The notes: a model not told the origin generated them from the letters alone. 50,194 nt of DNA from Candidatus Edwardsiibacteriota bacterium (GCA_020053305.1 JAGVNJ010000012.1:1-50194), one strand, 5' to 3'; shown: positions 34,562-42,869, numbered from the stretch's first letter. Program-made: numbers and translations.

Positions 34562-35533
34562 TTATAACCTCAATTCATGAGTTTCTTTTATAAATCCGCC
34601 AGCCCCGAAACCTTCCTTGAACCGGCCCAGGTCCCAGTTGGGCTGCATGTTAATGGTGATGGTTCCCAAATCCAGATACTTGAATCCGTTCCCCCATCCC
34701 CATTTTATCACCTGGTGGCAGACCGAGTTCACCGGGCGGTGCTCCTGGTAATTTTGATCGTGGCTGATGTAGAAGGCCAGTATCACCTTTGAATTACAGA
34801 CGAAGACCGTCATCCCGGCCACCGGGGTTTTGCCCAGATAGGAGGTGAATTGAAGGATGCTTTTCGGCAGCAGTTTTTTCAACCTTTTCAACTCGGCCAA
34901 GGTATGGGTGGGTTTGACCTCGTGTCGGGAGCCCAGGTTTTTCTCAAGAACGCGGTAGAACTCATCGATATCTTCACTGGCCCGGGCCGTGATTCCGGAT
35001 CTGTACGATTTCCTGAGGGCGGTCCTAGTCTCCGGCCGAAAGCTGGATATGATGGATTCCTCATCGGAGAATTCCAAGGGAATGACAGCGGTGATCTCCC
35101 GCTTCAGGCAGGAATAGCCCAGCTGGGCCAGGCTGAAATCGATATACTGGTTGGGTTGCTGCATATAGATCAGCGGGGGCTGGGTGATCAATATCCGCTT
35201 GACCTCCTGACGGGACCAGTATTCGGTGGCCGCCTCGGCCATCCGGTTTATCTCGGCTATCCCCAGCCCTTTGGCAATCACCAGGCCGCCATAGGATGCT
35301 CCGCCGTACGAGATCACCGTTTTGTTGCCATGCTCGTCCTTGATCAGGGCCGGCATCACGGCAGCCAGCCGTGTACCGTCGTACAGCATCAGGTGATGGT
35401 TATCAAATCGGTCCTGGGGATGATAATCCAAAAACTGCTGCCGGTGAAATATTGTGCCATTATTGGCAGCAGCCACGAATTCCTCCCATTGGGGCCGGAG
35501 GTTATTTTTATAGGGTTTTATTTGTAACGTCAT
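34562..35533 (-). CDS. FemAB/GNAT-like acyltransferase
   Basis: The protein is 323 residues. It has a GNAT-type fold layout as in the FemAB and Acetyltransf_6 families: ISYGGASYGGLVI early, then SSFRPETRTALRKSYRSGI, and FYISHDQNYQEHRPVNSVCH followed by KYLDLGTI. Members of this group transfer amino acids or acyl groups onto cell-wall or exopolysaccharide precursors. As first gene of the glycan operon it probably modifies a sugar. The upstream 200 bp must hold the promoter, but I see no clear one. Confidence 0.8.
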   Translation of the reverse strand: MTLQIKPYKNNLRPQWEEFVAAANNGTIFHRQQFLDYHPQDRFDNHHLMLYDGTRLAAVMPALIKDEHGNKTVISYGGASYGGLVIAKGLGIAEINRMAEAATEYWSRQEVKRILITQPPLIYMQQPNQYIDFSLAQLGYSCLKREITAVIPLEFSDEESIISSFRPETRTALRKSYRSGITARASEDIDEFYRVLEKNLGSRHEVKPTHTLAELKRLKKLLPKSILQFTSYLGKTPVAGMTVFVCNSKVILAFYISHDQNYQEHRPVNSVCHQVIKWGWGNGFKYLDLGTITINMQPNWDLGRFKEGFGAGGFIKETHELRL

Positions 35534-35836
35534 ACTTCATGGTAAATCGGTTTATAGAAAACGGGAACTACCGACAGCAATTATCGTCTCCTATGCTTCA
35601 CACGATAGAATATATCATAAACCGGCCCAATATTCCAGCGTTTTAAACCTCGTGAGGCATCTGCTTAATATGTTATCCCCCGGAGATGATTCACAAATTA
35701 ACTTCTATTATGCCCAGTTGTCTATCATTGATTATACGTTTGGTATAACTGCCCTTTGAAGGCGCCAGATTATAAAGATCGCCATCAACAGCAACATAAT
35801 GCTGAAAAGTTTAAAAAACCTGACAAATAAATCCCT
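35534..35836. other. intergenic region between the redox and glycan operons
   Basis: This AT-rich, mostly structureless region holds the possible small membrane peptide at 35732-35797 and the unidentified promoter of the glycan operon. No clear terminator is visible. Confidence 0.5.
35732..35797 (-). CDS. possible 21-residue membrane peptide
   Basis: A short frame starting MLLLMAIFIIWRLQRAVI, with the hydrophobic run continuing upstream in the same frame (FVRFFKLFSI), lies directly after the FTR-rubredoxin gene. No ribosome-binding site is seen, so it is weak. It may be a membrane peptide or the remnant of one. Confidence 0.2.
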   Translation of the reverse strand: MLLLMAIFIIWRLQRAVIPNV

Positions 35837-36343
35837 TTAAATCTTGTATTCCTCAAATCGCTCCTTCTTGGCCCGGCAGATGGGGCAGACCGGCGGGGCC
35901 TCCGGCCGGGCGCAAAGATAACCGCAGACCTGGCAGCGCCAGGTTTTTATCTTTTCATTTTTCTGGACATTGGGGATTTCAGTCTTGTTGTCAACATCAT
36001 CGCTTGATGTTTTTTTTGTCTTACCCGGCTTTCTCCTCTCCGGAATTGGATCCGGCGGCAGTCCCTGGTTGATATATCCCTGAGTGACATACAACGCACA
36101 ATAGCAGCGCCCGAATTCTTTGAGATCCGGTTCGCGGTACCGGCAGGGGCAGATGATATCCAGGTCTTGCGCCCTGTCGCCCGAGGCCCTCCGGCAGGGA
36201 CAGTTCCAGTAACCCAGCTTATCTTCGTTGGCGGAAATGCCTTCAATGATCCCCTCCAGTATCTCCCGGTCGGGGTTCAGAAGATATCCCTCTTTATCTG
36301 CCAATTTACGGATCTCGGCTTCGATCTCTATAACCGTCCTCAT
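35837..36343 (-). CDS. ferredoxin:thioredoxin-reductase catalytic-like domain fused to rubredoxin
   Basis: The start at 36343 is fixed by a 4-nt ATGA overlap with the glutaredoxin gene. Of 168 residues, about 1-90 form the FTR catalytic domain with NCPCRR, ICPCRY and RCYC, binding a 4Fe-4S cluster beside a redox disulfide; the plant-type CHC is CYC here. After a charged linker (about 95-130), a short rubredoxin-like iron site follows with WRCQVCGYLCARPEAPPVCP. The chain could take electrons from ferredoxin or rubredoxin partners to reduce disulfides, most simply those of the adjacent glutaredoxin. Confidence 0.88.
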   Translation of the reverse strand: MRTVIEIEAEIRKLADKEGYLLNPDREILEGIIEGISANEDKLGYWNCPCRRASGDRAQDLDIICPCRYREPDLKEFGRCYCALYVTQGYINQGLPPDPIPERRKPGKTKKTSSDDVDNKTEIPNVQKNEKIKTWRCQVCGYLCARPEAPPVCPICRAKKERFEEYKI

Positions 36344-36624
36344 GATAATGCCTTTCTGATCTCCGGCTCCTTGAAACCTACTATGACTCGCTTGCCGTCT
36401 ATTACCATGGTGGGAAAGGTCTGGGCGGGGTTGCACTTTTCTACCTCGGTCATCACCCGTTCTTCGTCTCGTTCCTCCAGAAGGTCGACAAAGATGAACT
36501 CATATTCCACATCCAGGTTGTCCAACAATTTTTTCGTCTTCCGGCACCAGACGCAGGTGGAAAGGGCATACAGCATGATCTTGTGCGTTTTGCTGGTCCC
36601 CTTAACCTTGGTGGGCGCATACAT
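36340..36624 (-). CDS. glutaredoxin/NrdH-like protein
   Basis: The ATG at 36624 has GAGG eight nt upstream and avoids a long overlap; an upstream GTG at 36684 is possible. The 94-residue protein has the active site CVWC, the cis-Pro region TFPTMVIDG and an otherwise normal glutaredoxin fold. It probably reduces protein disulfides in the cytoplasm. Translational coupling to the FTR-like gene suggests that this reductase, not glutathione, recharges it. Confidence 0.88.
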   Translation of the reverse strand: MYAPTKVKGTSKTHKIMLYALSTCVWCRKTKKLLDNLDVEYEFIFVDLLEERDEERVMTEVEKCNPAQTFPTMVIDGKRVIVGFKEPEIRKALS

Positions 36625-36649
36625 ATTCTCTACCTCAATTGCCCTTTTT

Positions 36650-37294
36650 TCAGGGTCCTTGCTTTTTATCGGTTTTCGTGGCACTATCGACCGGCTGGAT
36701 GTTCTGCACCGGCATCTCGTCCGCCCTCTCCGGTTTTCCCAGCAATAGAATGCCGGGGCTCTTTTTGGACGGGCGGCCCTTGAAGGAGGTCTTCTTTTTA
36801 TGATAGGCCAGAACGTAAGACATGGGCTGGCCCGGCACTATCACCTGCCCGTTGGACAAAGTTAGGGGCATGGCGAACTCAATGACGGCGCCAGTGGAAT
36901 TGGCGCCGGTGGCAAAGTTCACCAGCAAGGGTTTGTCTATGGGCTTGTGGGTTGACACCCAACTGCCCCCGTGCTCGTCCACCCGGCCACCGCCCGGCTT
37001 ATGGTACCCGATGAACATGGCGGTGCCCCGGATCTTGCTGTTGCCGAAGGCGATGGCCACCCAGCCCTGGGCCGGACTCTGGAGGGCGACATAAAGCAGC
37101 TTGCCGTCGCTGACCCAGCTGACGCCGACGCCGGTCTGGGAATCCACGAAGTTCGTGGGGTATTCATCGGCCTCCACCTGGCCGTCAATTTTGACGTTCA
37201 CCGTAGTCAAATTAAGAATGCCGTGCGGTTTGCTTTGGGCCCAGCAGAAAGCCGACAACGAAAGACCCAACGAAATCAGCATCAGTTTTCTCAT
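36650..37294 (-). CDS. exported DOMON-domain protein
   Basis: The protein is 214 residues. A signal peptide (MRKLMLISLGLSLSAFCWAQ) precedes a DOMON-like beta-sandwich (about 30-170) with VSWVSDGKLLYVALQSPAQG, then WVAIAFG and GTAMFIGYHK. DOMON domains bind heme or sugars in extracytoplasmic electron transfer. A Lys-rich tail follows. It lies 16 nt downstream of the flavin reductase gene in the redox operon, so a role in electron transfer across the envelope is plausible. Confidence 0.85.
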   Translation of the reverse strand: MRKLMLISLGLSLSAFCWAQSKPHGILNLTTVNVKIDGQVEADEYPTNFVDSQTGVGVSWVSDGKLLYVALQSPAQGWVAIAFGNSKIRGTAMFIGYHKPGGGRVDEHGGSWVSTHKPIDKPLLVNFATGANSTGAVIEFAMPLTLSNGQVIVPGQPMSYVLAYHKKKTSFKGRPSKKSPGILLLGKPERADEMPVQNIQPVDSATKTDKKQGP

Positions 37295-37310
37295 TTTCCC
37301 TCCTTGAAAT

Positions 37311-37820
37311 TTATTTTATCAGGCAATTAAGCACCTCCCCCACATACATCCGGTGATAATCCTTGATGGGGTAGTTCTTGTGAATCTCGGAGTCCAGGAA
37401 TTTTTGGGGATCGATATCATGGTAATAGATCTTCCGGCACTCCAGCACCAGCCGGGCCTGTTCAAAATATACCGCTCCGGTGACCCCCGAAAGCGGTGTC
37501 AGCCCGGTCTCCTTCACCTTGTCTATGTTCCGGCCCGATTTGGACCCGCAGATATCCAACGCTTTCCGGTATTTCTCCGGGTAGACTGAAAGGCTGTAAT
37601 AGTGTTCTTTCTCCATGAATCCGTAAGTATGGCGGTTGGGACGGACAAAACAGAAAGCCACCGGCTTATGCCATAGAATTCCCAACCCTCCCCAGCTGGC
37701 GGTCATGGTGTTGAAGGAATCGGCTTTGCCGGCGGTTATCAGCATCCAATCCTTGTCGACAAGCCGGAACACATTGTCATCCAACTGTTCGGGATCGATA
37801 TTCTTGAATTCACTGGCCAT
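37311..37820 (-). CDS. flavin reductase-like/flavoredoxin-type protein
   Basis: This 169-residue protein has the FMN-binding split-barrel pattern: WMLITAGKADSFNTMTASWG, PVAFCFVRPNRHTYGF and SLSVYPEKYRKALDICGSKS. Members bind FMN and pass electrons from NAD(P)H or low-potential donors. An AAGGAG site lies five nt before the ATG. As first gene of the redox operon it could feed electrons to the rubredoxin part of the fusion protein. Confidence 0.9.
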   Translation of the reverse strand: MASEFKNIDPEQLDDNVFRLVDKDWMLITAGKADSFNTMTASWGGLGILWHKPVAFCFVRPNRHTYGFMEKEHYYSLSVYPEKYRKALDICGSKSGRNIDKVKETGLTPLSGVTGAVYFEQARLVLECRKIYYHDIDPQKFLDSEIHKNYPIKDYHRMYVGEVLNCLIK

Positions 37821-38105
37821 GAATGCTCCTTGCCTTCTGATTTATTGTTGCTTCTGCAAAAGCGTTTTCTTTCGTATGACAAGTATTGCTGCATTACTCA
37901 CGCCGGAATTTACTCTGAGGCTAGCGAAGGGACGTGCAGGCACGGAAGCGCTGATTTTCGGAACAATAATCCCGAAAAAAACGGTTTTAGGCCCTGGCCT
38001 TGGTATTTTCGGTAGTTCCGTGTTTTCGCTTACGCTGCTTGCAGGTCTTTTTCAAGTGCCGTAGCTTTAGCGAAGGCACTCAGTGGTTTGTTTAGCAGAG
38101 GTCTT
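37821..38105. other. intergenic region mostly filled by a dispersed repeat
   Basis: Apart from the repeat at 37937-38088 it should hold the promoter of the redox operon in its left 115 bp. I see no convincing -35/-10 pair and no gene. Confidence 0.5.
37937..38088. repeat. 152-bp dispersed repeat, copy 2
   Basis: Starts CAGGCACGGAAGCGCTGA and ends TTTAGCGAAGGCACTCAGTGG, matching 16856-17011 in the same orientation. It ends 17 nt before the stop codon of the gene at 38106. Confidence 0.75.
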
Positions 38106-38474
38106 TTATTGATCCTGTTCCGCCAGCCAGTCCAGAGCTTGATCGACGGTGTCGAACAGGTGTATCTTGCGTCCGATAAGCTTTGACAGCGTTTGATAAA
38201 TCACCCTTTTAATCCCGGTAATTCCCACTGCGGCGCTGGCTTTTATAAAGGGAGTCACCTCCAGCGAGAATCTTTTAAGCCGGTCCACCGCCTGGGGCGA
38301 ATAGTGGGTGTTGATCAGGACGGTCAGCAGCAGCACCGATTTGGGGGGCCGGGTGAAAATGATGCCCTGGGTCTGGTCGAAGACGGCGATATTCTCCTCT
38401 ATGCTCTTGGAATCGGTCAGGTCCTGCACTAGGATCTCCCGGCCTTTGTGAGTCAGATATTTCACCCTATCCAT
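38106..38474 (-). CDS. STAS/SpoIIAA-like protein, second of a tandem pair
   Basis: The start at 38474 (MDRVKYLTHKGREILVQDLT) has GGGAG upstream. The 122-residue protein is a paralogue of the preceding gene product: both share PKSVLLLT, TPFIKASA.VG..GIKR and end with a WLA motif. The pattern suggests the SpoIIAA-like (STAS/SEC14-like) fold. No conserved phosphorylation Ser is obvious. The partner or ligand is unknown. Confidence 0.7.
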   Translation of the reverse strand: MDRVKYLTHKGREILVQDLTDSKSIEENIAVFDQTQGIIFTRPPKSVLLLTVLINTHYSPQAVDRLKRFSLEVTPFIKASAAVGITGIKRVIYQTLSKLIGRKIHLFDTVDQALDWLAEQDQ

Positions 38475-38496
38475 ATTAACGCTCCCTTGTTGTAAA

Positions 38497-38862
38497 TTAT
38501 TCCTGCCCGGCCAGCCACTCCTTGGCCGCTTCCACATCGTCGAAGGGCATGATCTTCCGACCGGTTATTTTGATTATAGTATTGAAGATCAATCGCTTGA
38601 TGCCGGACACCCCCACCACCGCGCTGGCCTTGATGAAAGGAGTATTCTCTTTGGAATAGGTTTTGATGGCATCGGCCCCCGCTGTGTCATAGCGGGTATC
38701 GGTGACATTGGTCAAAAGGAGAACCGATTTTGGAGCCTGGGTTTTTATCAACCTGGTGGCGTTCTGCAGGGTCTCAATACTTTCATTGACATTCCTGATA
38801 TCGGATATATCCACCACCAGTATATCCTTGCCGTTATGCTTTACAAAAGAGATTCTGTCCAT
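38497..38862 (-). CDS. STAS/SpoIIAA-like protein, first of a tandem pair
   Basis: The protein is 121 residues, starting MDRISFVKHNGKDILVVDIS. It has APKSVLLLTNVTDTRYD, NTPFIKASAVVGVSGIKRLI and ends AAKEWLAGQE. Its sequence is close to the next gene, so the pair arose by tandem duplication. It lies 14 nt after korB, in the same direction, and may be co-transcribed with the oxidoreductase. Confidence 0.7.
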   Translation of the reverse strand: MDRISFVKHNGKDILVVDISDIRNVNESIETLQNATRLIKTQAPKSVLLLTNVTDTRYDTAGADAIKTYSKENTPFIKASAVVGVSGIKRLIFNTIIKITGRKIMPFDDVEAAKEWLAGQE

Positions 38863-38876
38863 ATAGCAACCCCTTG

Positions 38877-39740
38877 TTATCTGAATTCAGTGATCAATGA
38901 TTCCCTATCGTCCTTCTTTTGCTCCCCCTTCAGCAATGATATTCTCGACAACTGGGGCAGCTGTTTTTCCAAAGGAACCCTATTGTTTTTATAAATGATG
39001 CCGGTCGGTATCTTGTCTCCCCACTCCTGAGCTTTGGCGAAAGCGACCGTCTTGTCGTAGGGATCGTATTCAGGCGGGAGTTTATAAACGCGATCCTGGT
39101 ACCATTTGAAAGTGTTGACCTTGTTGAAAGTGATGCATGGCTGCAGGATGTCGATGAAAGAGAAACCGGGATTCTTTAGGCCGGCTATAATCAGTTCGGT
39201 CAGCTGCCCGGCATCGCCGGCGAATCCCCGGGCCACAAATGAACATTCTGCGGCAATGGCCAGGGTCAGCGGTTGTTCCGGAAAATTGAGATTCCCCAGC
39301 GGAGTGGTGGGACTGACGAAGCCGAACTCCGAGGTGGGCGAGGTCTGGCCCTTGGTCAGTCCGTAGATCTGGTTGTTGTGGACCAGATAGGTGAGGCCTA
39401 GGTTCCGCCTGACGGCGTGGATGAAATGATTGCCGCCCTCGGCATAGCCGTCGCCGTCGCCTCCCTCGGCGATGACCTGGAGCTGGTGATTGGCCAGTTT
39501 GATGCCCTGGGCCACCGGCAGGGCCCGGCCGTGCAGGCCGTTGAACAGGTTGCATTTGATATAATGCGGCAGTTTGGCCGCCTGGCCGATCCCCGAACTG
39601 AAGGCCAACTGATGGGGCGGTATATCCAGGTCGGATAAGGCCTGCTTGAGAGCCTTCAGGATGGAGTCGTTGAAACAGCCGGGGCACCAGGCTATCTCAT
39701 CCGGGCTATGATAGATTTTGCTTTCATTCATCTCAGTCAT
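38877..39740 (-). CDS. korB: 2-oxoacid:ferredoxin oxidoreductase, beta subunit
   Basis: The protein is 287 residues. WCPGC near residue 18 belongs to the iron-sulfur cluster site and AEGGDGDGYAEGGNHFIHAV is the thiamine-diphosphate motif, followed by NNQIYGLTKGQTSPT. With the alpha subunit it oxidises 2-oxoglutarate or a related 2-oxoacid to the CoA ester and reduces ferredoxin. Its ATG overlaps the stop of a second korA 3' end (ATGA at 39737-39740), a trace of former direct coupling to korA. Confidence 0.93.
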   Translation of the reverse strand: MTEMNESKIYHSPDEIAWCPGCFNDSILKALKQALSDLDIPPHQLAFSSGIGQAAKLPHYIKCNLFNGLHGRALPVAQGIKLANHQLQVIAEGGDGDGYAEGGNHFIHAVRRNLGLTYLVHNNQIYGLTKGQTSPTSEFGFVSPTTPLGNLNFPEQPLTLAIAAECSFVARGFAGDAGQLTELIIAGLKNPGFSFIDILQPCITFNKVNTFKWYQDRVYKLPPEYDPYDKTVAFAKAQEWGDKIPTGIIYKNNRVPLEKQLPQLSRISLLKGEQKKDDRESLITEFR

Positions 39741-39817
39741 AAATTACCATAACTGTCGATAATATATTTTGCCGTTATGGGACGGCCGTCTCCACTTTTG
39801 TATATATTAACGTCCAT
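39737..39817 (-). pseudogene. second copy of the korA 3' end
   Basis: A 26-codon frame ends SGDGRPITAKYIIDSYGNL and its TGA overlaps the korB start. The current korA C-terminus is KFDGRPITAKYIVDSYEALD, so 14 of 15 central residues agree while the DNA differs at many third positions. This looks like the original korA 3' end, now displaced from the gene body by the GxxExxY gene. It could be translated from ATG 39817, but no strong ribosome-binding site is present. Confidence 0.6.
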
Positions 39818-39855
39818 CGTATATCTCTTTTATTAGGAATCCATGAAGACAGGAA

Positions 39856-40226
39856 TTATTTTGAAATCACTCTTTTCACATCCAAAACCAATTTGCCGAA
39901 GTTCAGCAATAATCCGTGCTCCAACTTCAATGCTTTCAGGTACGATCTGACAATGGCAAAATGTATGTCTTCGAATTTTTTATCGCTTTAAGTTCGACCA
40001 CTATGGTTTTCTCCACCAGGATATCCAATCTATGTTTTCCCACTTCTAACCCGTCATATTCCACAGCCACTTCCATTTGCTGGTCAACGAACAGGCCGAT
40101 TTTTCTAAGTTCATTGACCAGCGCATTCTCGTATATCGATTCGATGAAACCCGGTCCCAGTTTTTTATGAACCGTTATCGCGGCTCCGATTATTGCCTCG
40201 GTAAGTTTTTCATGTTCTAATGCCAT
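39856..40226 (-). pseudogene. GxxExxY protein, frameshifted
   Basis: The first frame (40226-39936, 96 residues) has KKLGPGFIESIYENALVNEL, the GxxExxY motif, and VVELKAIKN. It then leaves the family sequence at an A-run near 39985. One frame over, the sequence continues with the expected [20 protein letters not shown] and [18 protein letters not shown], ending at TAA 39856. Adding one A to the run restores a full protein of about 123 residues. The family is PD-(D/E)xK-like and often associated with mobile DNA. The shift may be mutation, sequencing error or -1 frameshifting at A AAA AAT. Confidence 0.75.
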
Positions 40227-40273
40227 AATACCATGTATTTTATTTTCCTGTATTCCTGGCTTCCTTATAGGAA

Positions 40274-41995
40274 TCAGTCTAGTGCTTCGTAACTATCAAC
40301 TATATACTTGGCCGTTATTGGTCGGCCGTCGAATTTTCTTATCGCGCCCGAGGCCTTGATCCCCAGTTCGGTCAGCAGCAGTTTTTCCGTCTGCCCGGTG
40401 GCGTTCTGCTCCACCACGACTATTTTGGAGAATCCTTTGGCGGTTTCTCCGATTCCGGCGGAAAGCGGGTAGGCCTGGCCGATATGCAGGCCGGATATTT
40501 TTTCGCCCTTTCTGGCCAAAGTCTCCACGGCCTCGATGACCGGCCACTTGGTGGTGCCGAAGCCTATCAGCAGCACTTCATCGCCTTCCCCGCACACCAG
40601 CGGTTCCAGCGATTCCTCCTGCAGGCCGTGAAGTTTCTTCATCCTCTTGGCCATCATCTGCCTGCGGACCGAAGCGCTCTCGGCAATATGCCCCTCCTCG
40701 CTGTGCTCGTCGCTGTCCCAGTAGCCCACTGCGCCGGGACTGCCGGGGATCAGCCGGGGTGAGATGCCATCCGGGGTGGGGTGATATCTTTTATATTCTC
40801 CCTTAGTTTGATCCCATCTATCGAGCAACTTTCCCCGGTCTATACTCAACAGACTTGTATCGATATCGTCAACCGTCCAGTAGGAATCGTTCAGGTTCTG
40901 GTCGCCCAGAATTATCACCGGGATCTGGTAGCGGTCCGCCAGGTTGAAAGCCTGATTCATGCAATAGATTGCTTCTTCGGCGTCGCCCGGCGAAAGAATG
41001 GCCCGGGGAAATTCTCCGTGCCCGCCGTACAGAGAGAACATCAGGTCGCCCTGCTCGGTGCGGGTGGGAAAACCGGTGGCCGGGCCGGGCCTCTGGGCCA
41101 AAAAGATGACCAGGGGGGTCTCGGTCATCCCGGCCAGGGACAGCCCCTCGGTCATCAGGGCAAAGCCGCCGCCGGAGGTGGCGGTCATGCTGCGCACCCC
41201 GGCGAAAGAAGCGCCCAAAGCCATGTTGATGGCCGCGATCTCGTCCTCGGCCTGTTCAACGATAATGCCCAGCTCCTGCTGCTTGGAAGCGATGTACTCC
41301 ATGATGCCGGTGGAGGGCGACATGGGATAGGCCGACATGAATTTAAGCCCGGACAGAATGGCCCCCAGCCCGGCGGCTTGGCTGCCGTTCATCAGCAGCC
41401 TGGCTTGCGACCTTTCACTTTTTACTTTCAACTGACAATAGGGACAGGTTCCTTCCGGGAAATTTTTCCGGGCATATTCATAGCCCGCCCGGGCCGCCCG
41501 GATGTTGGCCTCCACCATGGCGTCTCCCTTGGCGGCAAAGATGTCGCCCAGGGTGTCGGCCAGTACGTCGAAATCGTATTCCATCAGGTTAAAGCACACC
41601 CCGCAGGCCACCGCATTGACCATGATCCGGTTCTGTCCGGCCTCGGTTGCCAGCTTTTCCAGCGGCACCGGAAAAAGATTCTGGTCGTCGTCATGATATT
41701 TGATCTTATCCCCGTCAAAAACAATCACTCCGTTGGAGATCATCTCCCCGGAGTGAAGCTTGATGGATTCCGCATTCAAGGCTATCAGGATGTTGGTTTC
41801 CTCGGCCAGCCCGCCCACCGGGTGGTCGGAGATGCGGATGGTGGAGAAATTATGCCCGCCCCGGATCCGGGACATCAGATCCTGGTAGCAGTAGATGCGA
41901 TATCCCTGGCGGGTGAGAGAGCGGGCCAGGATGGTGGAGATGGTCTGCATCCCCTGCCCGGCCGCCCCGGCTATTTTGATGGTGAGGTCGATCAT
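40274..41995 (-). CDS. korA: 2-oxoacid:ferredoxin oxidoreductase, fused gamma-alpha subunit
   Basis: The start at 41995 (MIDLTIKIAGAAGQG) fits the family; the longer frame is not conserved. The 573-residue protein joins a gamma domain (about 1-185, GAAGQGMQTISTILARSLTR, RGGHNFSTIRIS) to an alpha domain with YPMSPSTGIMEYIA, QAEDEIAAINMALGASFAG and GFPTRTEQGDL. A CPYC pair lies at the domain junction. It works with KorB to oxidise 2-oxoacids with ferredoxin as acceptor. It should precede korB directly, but a GxxExxY gene separates the two and its 3' end is duplicated. Confidence 0.93.
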   Translation of the reverse strand: MIDLTIKIAGAAGQGMQTISTILARSLTRQGYRIYCYQDLMSRIRGGHNFSTIRISDHPVGGLAEETNILIALNAESIKLHSGEMISNGVIVFDGDKIKYHDDDQNLFPVPLEKLATEAGQNRIMVNAVACGVCFNLMEYDFDVLADTLGDIFAAKGDAMVEANIRAARAGYEYARKNFPEGTCPYCQLKVKSERSQARLLMNGSQAAGLGAILSGLKFMSAYPMSPSTGIMEYIASKQQELGIIVEQAEDEIAAINMALGASFAGVRSMTATSGGGFALMTEGLSLAGMTETPLVIFLAQRPGPATGFPTRTEQGDLMFSLYGGHGEFPRAILSPGDAEEAIYCMNQAFNLADRYQIPVIILGDQNLNDSYWTVDDIDTSLLSIDRGKLLDRWDQTKGEYKRYHPTPDGISPRLIPGSPGAVGYWDSDEHSEEGHIAESASVRRQMMAKRMKKLHGLQEESLEPLVCGEGDEVLLIGFGTTKWPVIEAVETLARKGEKISGLHIGQAYPLSAGIGETAKGFSKIVVVEQNATGQTEKLLLTELGIKASGAIRKFDGRPITAKYIVDSYEALD

Positions 41996-42002
41996 TTTTT
42001 CA

Positions 42003-42032
42003 TTTAGCCCAGTCCTTAAGGGCCGGGCTAAA
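42003..42032 (-). terminator. hairpin before korA
   Basis: TTTAGCCC and GGGCTAAA form an 8-bp stem extended by GG/CC pairs inside. It lies between the metallo-hydrolase stop and the korA start. There is no T-tract, so it may be an RNA stability element rather than a terminator. It also overlaps the region where a korA ribosome-binding site would be expected. Confidence 0.35.
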
Positions 42033-42044
42033 TTATAAATCCTC

Positions 42045-42869
42045 CTAAAGGTCCAGCTCCTCGCCCTCCCTGGTCCCGAACAATTTAATCTGAGTGGTCC
42101 CCTGCATCTGCTTGATGATCTCGTCCAGCTGGTCATCGGTCCGCTCCGGGTCGTGATGGAAGAACCCCAGCCGTTTGACCCCGGCCTCCTCGGCCAGTTT
42201 TATGGCTTCGCTGAAGGTGGAATGCCCCCAGCCCCGGGTCCTCTTCATGTCCTCTTCGGTGTACTGGGCGTCATGCACCAGAATGTCCGCCCCTTGGCAG
42301 AAGGCCACGAAATCGCTGAACGGAGTGATGGGGTTGGCCGCCTGCAGTTCGTTGTCGGTGATGAACACGAAGGTCTTCTTCCCGTCCTTGATGCGCAGGC
42401 CGTGGGTGGGCACCGGATGGTTGTTCAGGATGGTGTCGAAATGCACCCCGCCGAAATCGAAGCCCTTGGCGTCGATGATCTCGTACTTGACCTGGGATTG
42501 CACCTCCTGCAGGTCGGCCGGGAAAACGTAACCGTCCATCTGGTTGTAGAGGGTCTGGTACAGCCGGTCGAAGCCGTCGTTGGCGCTGACGAACATCAGT
42601 TTGAAACGGGGCATGTAAATGGGAAGGAAGAACGGCAGGCCCTGGACATGGTCCCAATGGGCGTGGGTGATGAAGATGGGGATGGTGGCCGGATCCTTTT
42701 CCTTTAACAGTTTGATCCCCAGCTTCCGGATCCCGGTGCCGCAGTCGATGATCATCCGGTAGCCCCCGGTGGTGATCACCTCGGCGCAGGTGGTGTTGCC
42801 GCCGTAGCGGCTGGTTTCGCAGCCCGGCGCCGGGATAGAGCCCCGCACCCCGTAAAATGTGACCTTCAT
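42045..42869 (-). CDS. metallo-beta-lactamase-fold hydrolase
   Basis: The protein is 274 residues. It starts MKVTFYGVRGSIPAPGCETS and has the metal-binding ITHAHWDHVQGLPFF, further ligands in NNHPVPTHGLRI and ADILVHDAQYT, and FFHHDPERTD near the end. This group is often near signalling genes and includes cyclic-nucleotide phosphodiesterase relatives; the substrate is not known. GGAGGG five nt before the ATG supports the start. It lies downstream of the HD-GYP gene. Confidence 0.88.
   Translation of the reverse strand: MKVTFYGVRGSIPAPGCETSRYGGNTTCAEVITTGGYRMIIDCGTGIRKLGIKLLKEKDPATIPIFITHAHWDHVQGLPFFLPIYMPRFKLMFVSANDGFDRLYQTLYNQMDGYVFPADLQEVQSQVKYEIIDAKGFDFGGVHFDTILNNHPVPTHGLRIKDGKKTFVFITDNELQAANPITPFSDFVAFCQGADILVHDAQYTEEDMKRTRGWGHSTFSEAIKLAEEAGVKRLGFFHHDPERTDDQLDEIIKQMQGTTQIKLFGTREGEELDL

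Noticed and set aside
41995-42136. Longer N-terminus of KorA
   Set aside because: The extra 47 residues are Arg/Ser-rich shadow sequence overlapping the previous gene; the family begins at MIDLTIKIAGAAGQG.
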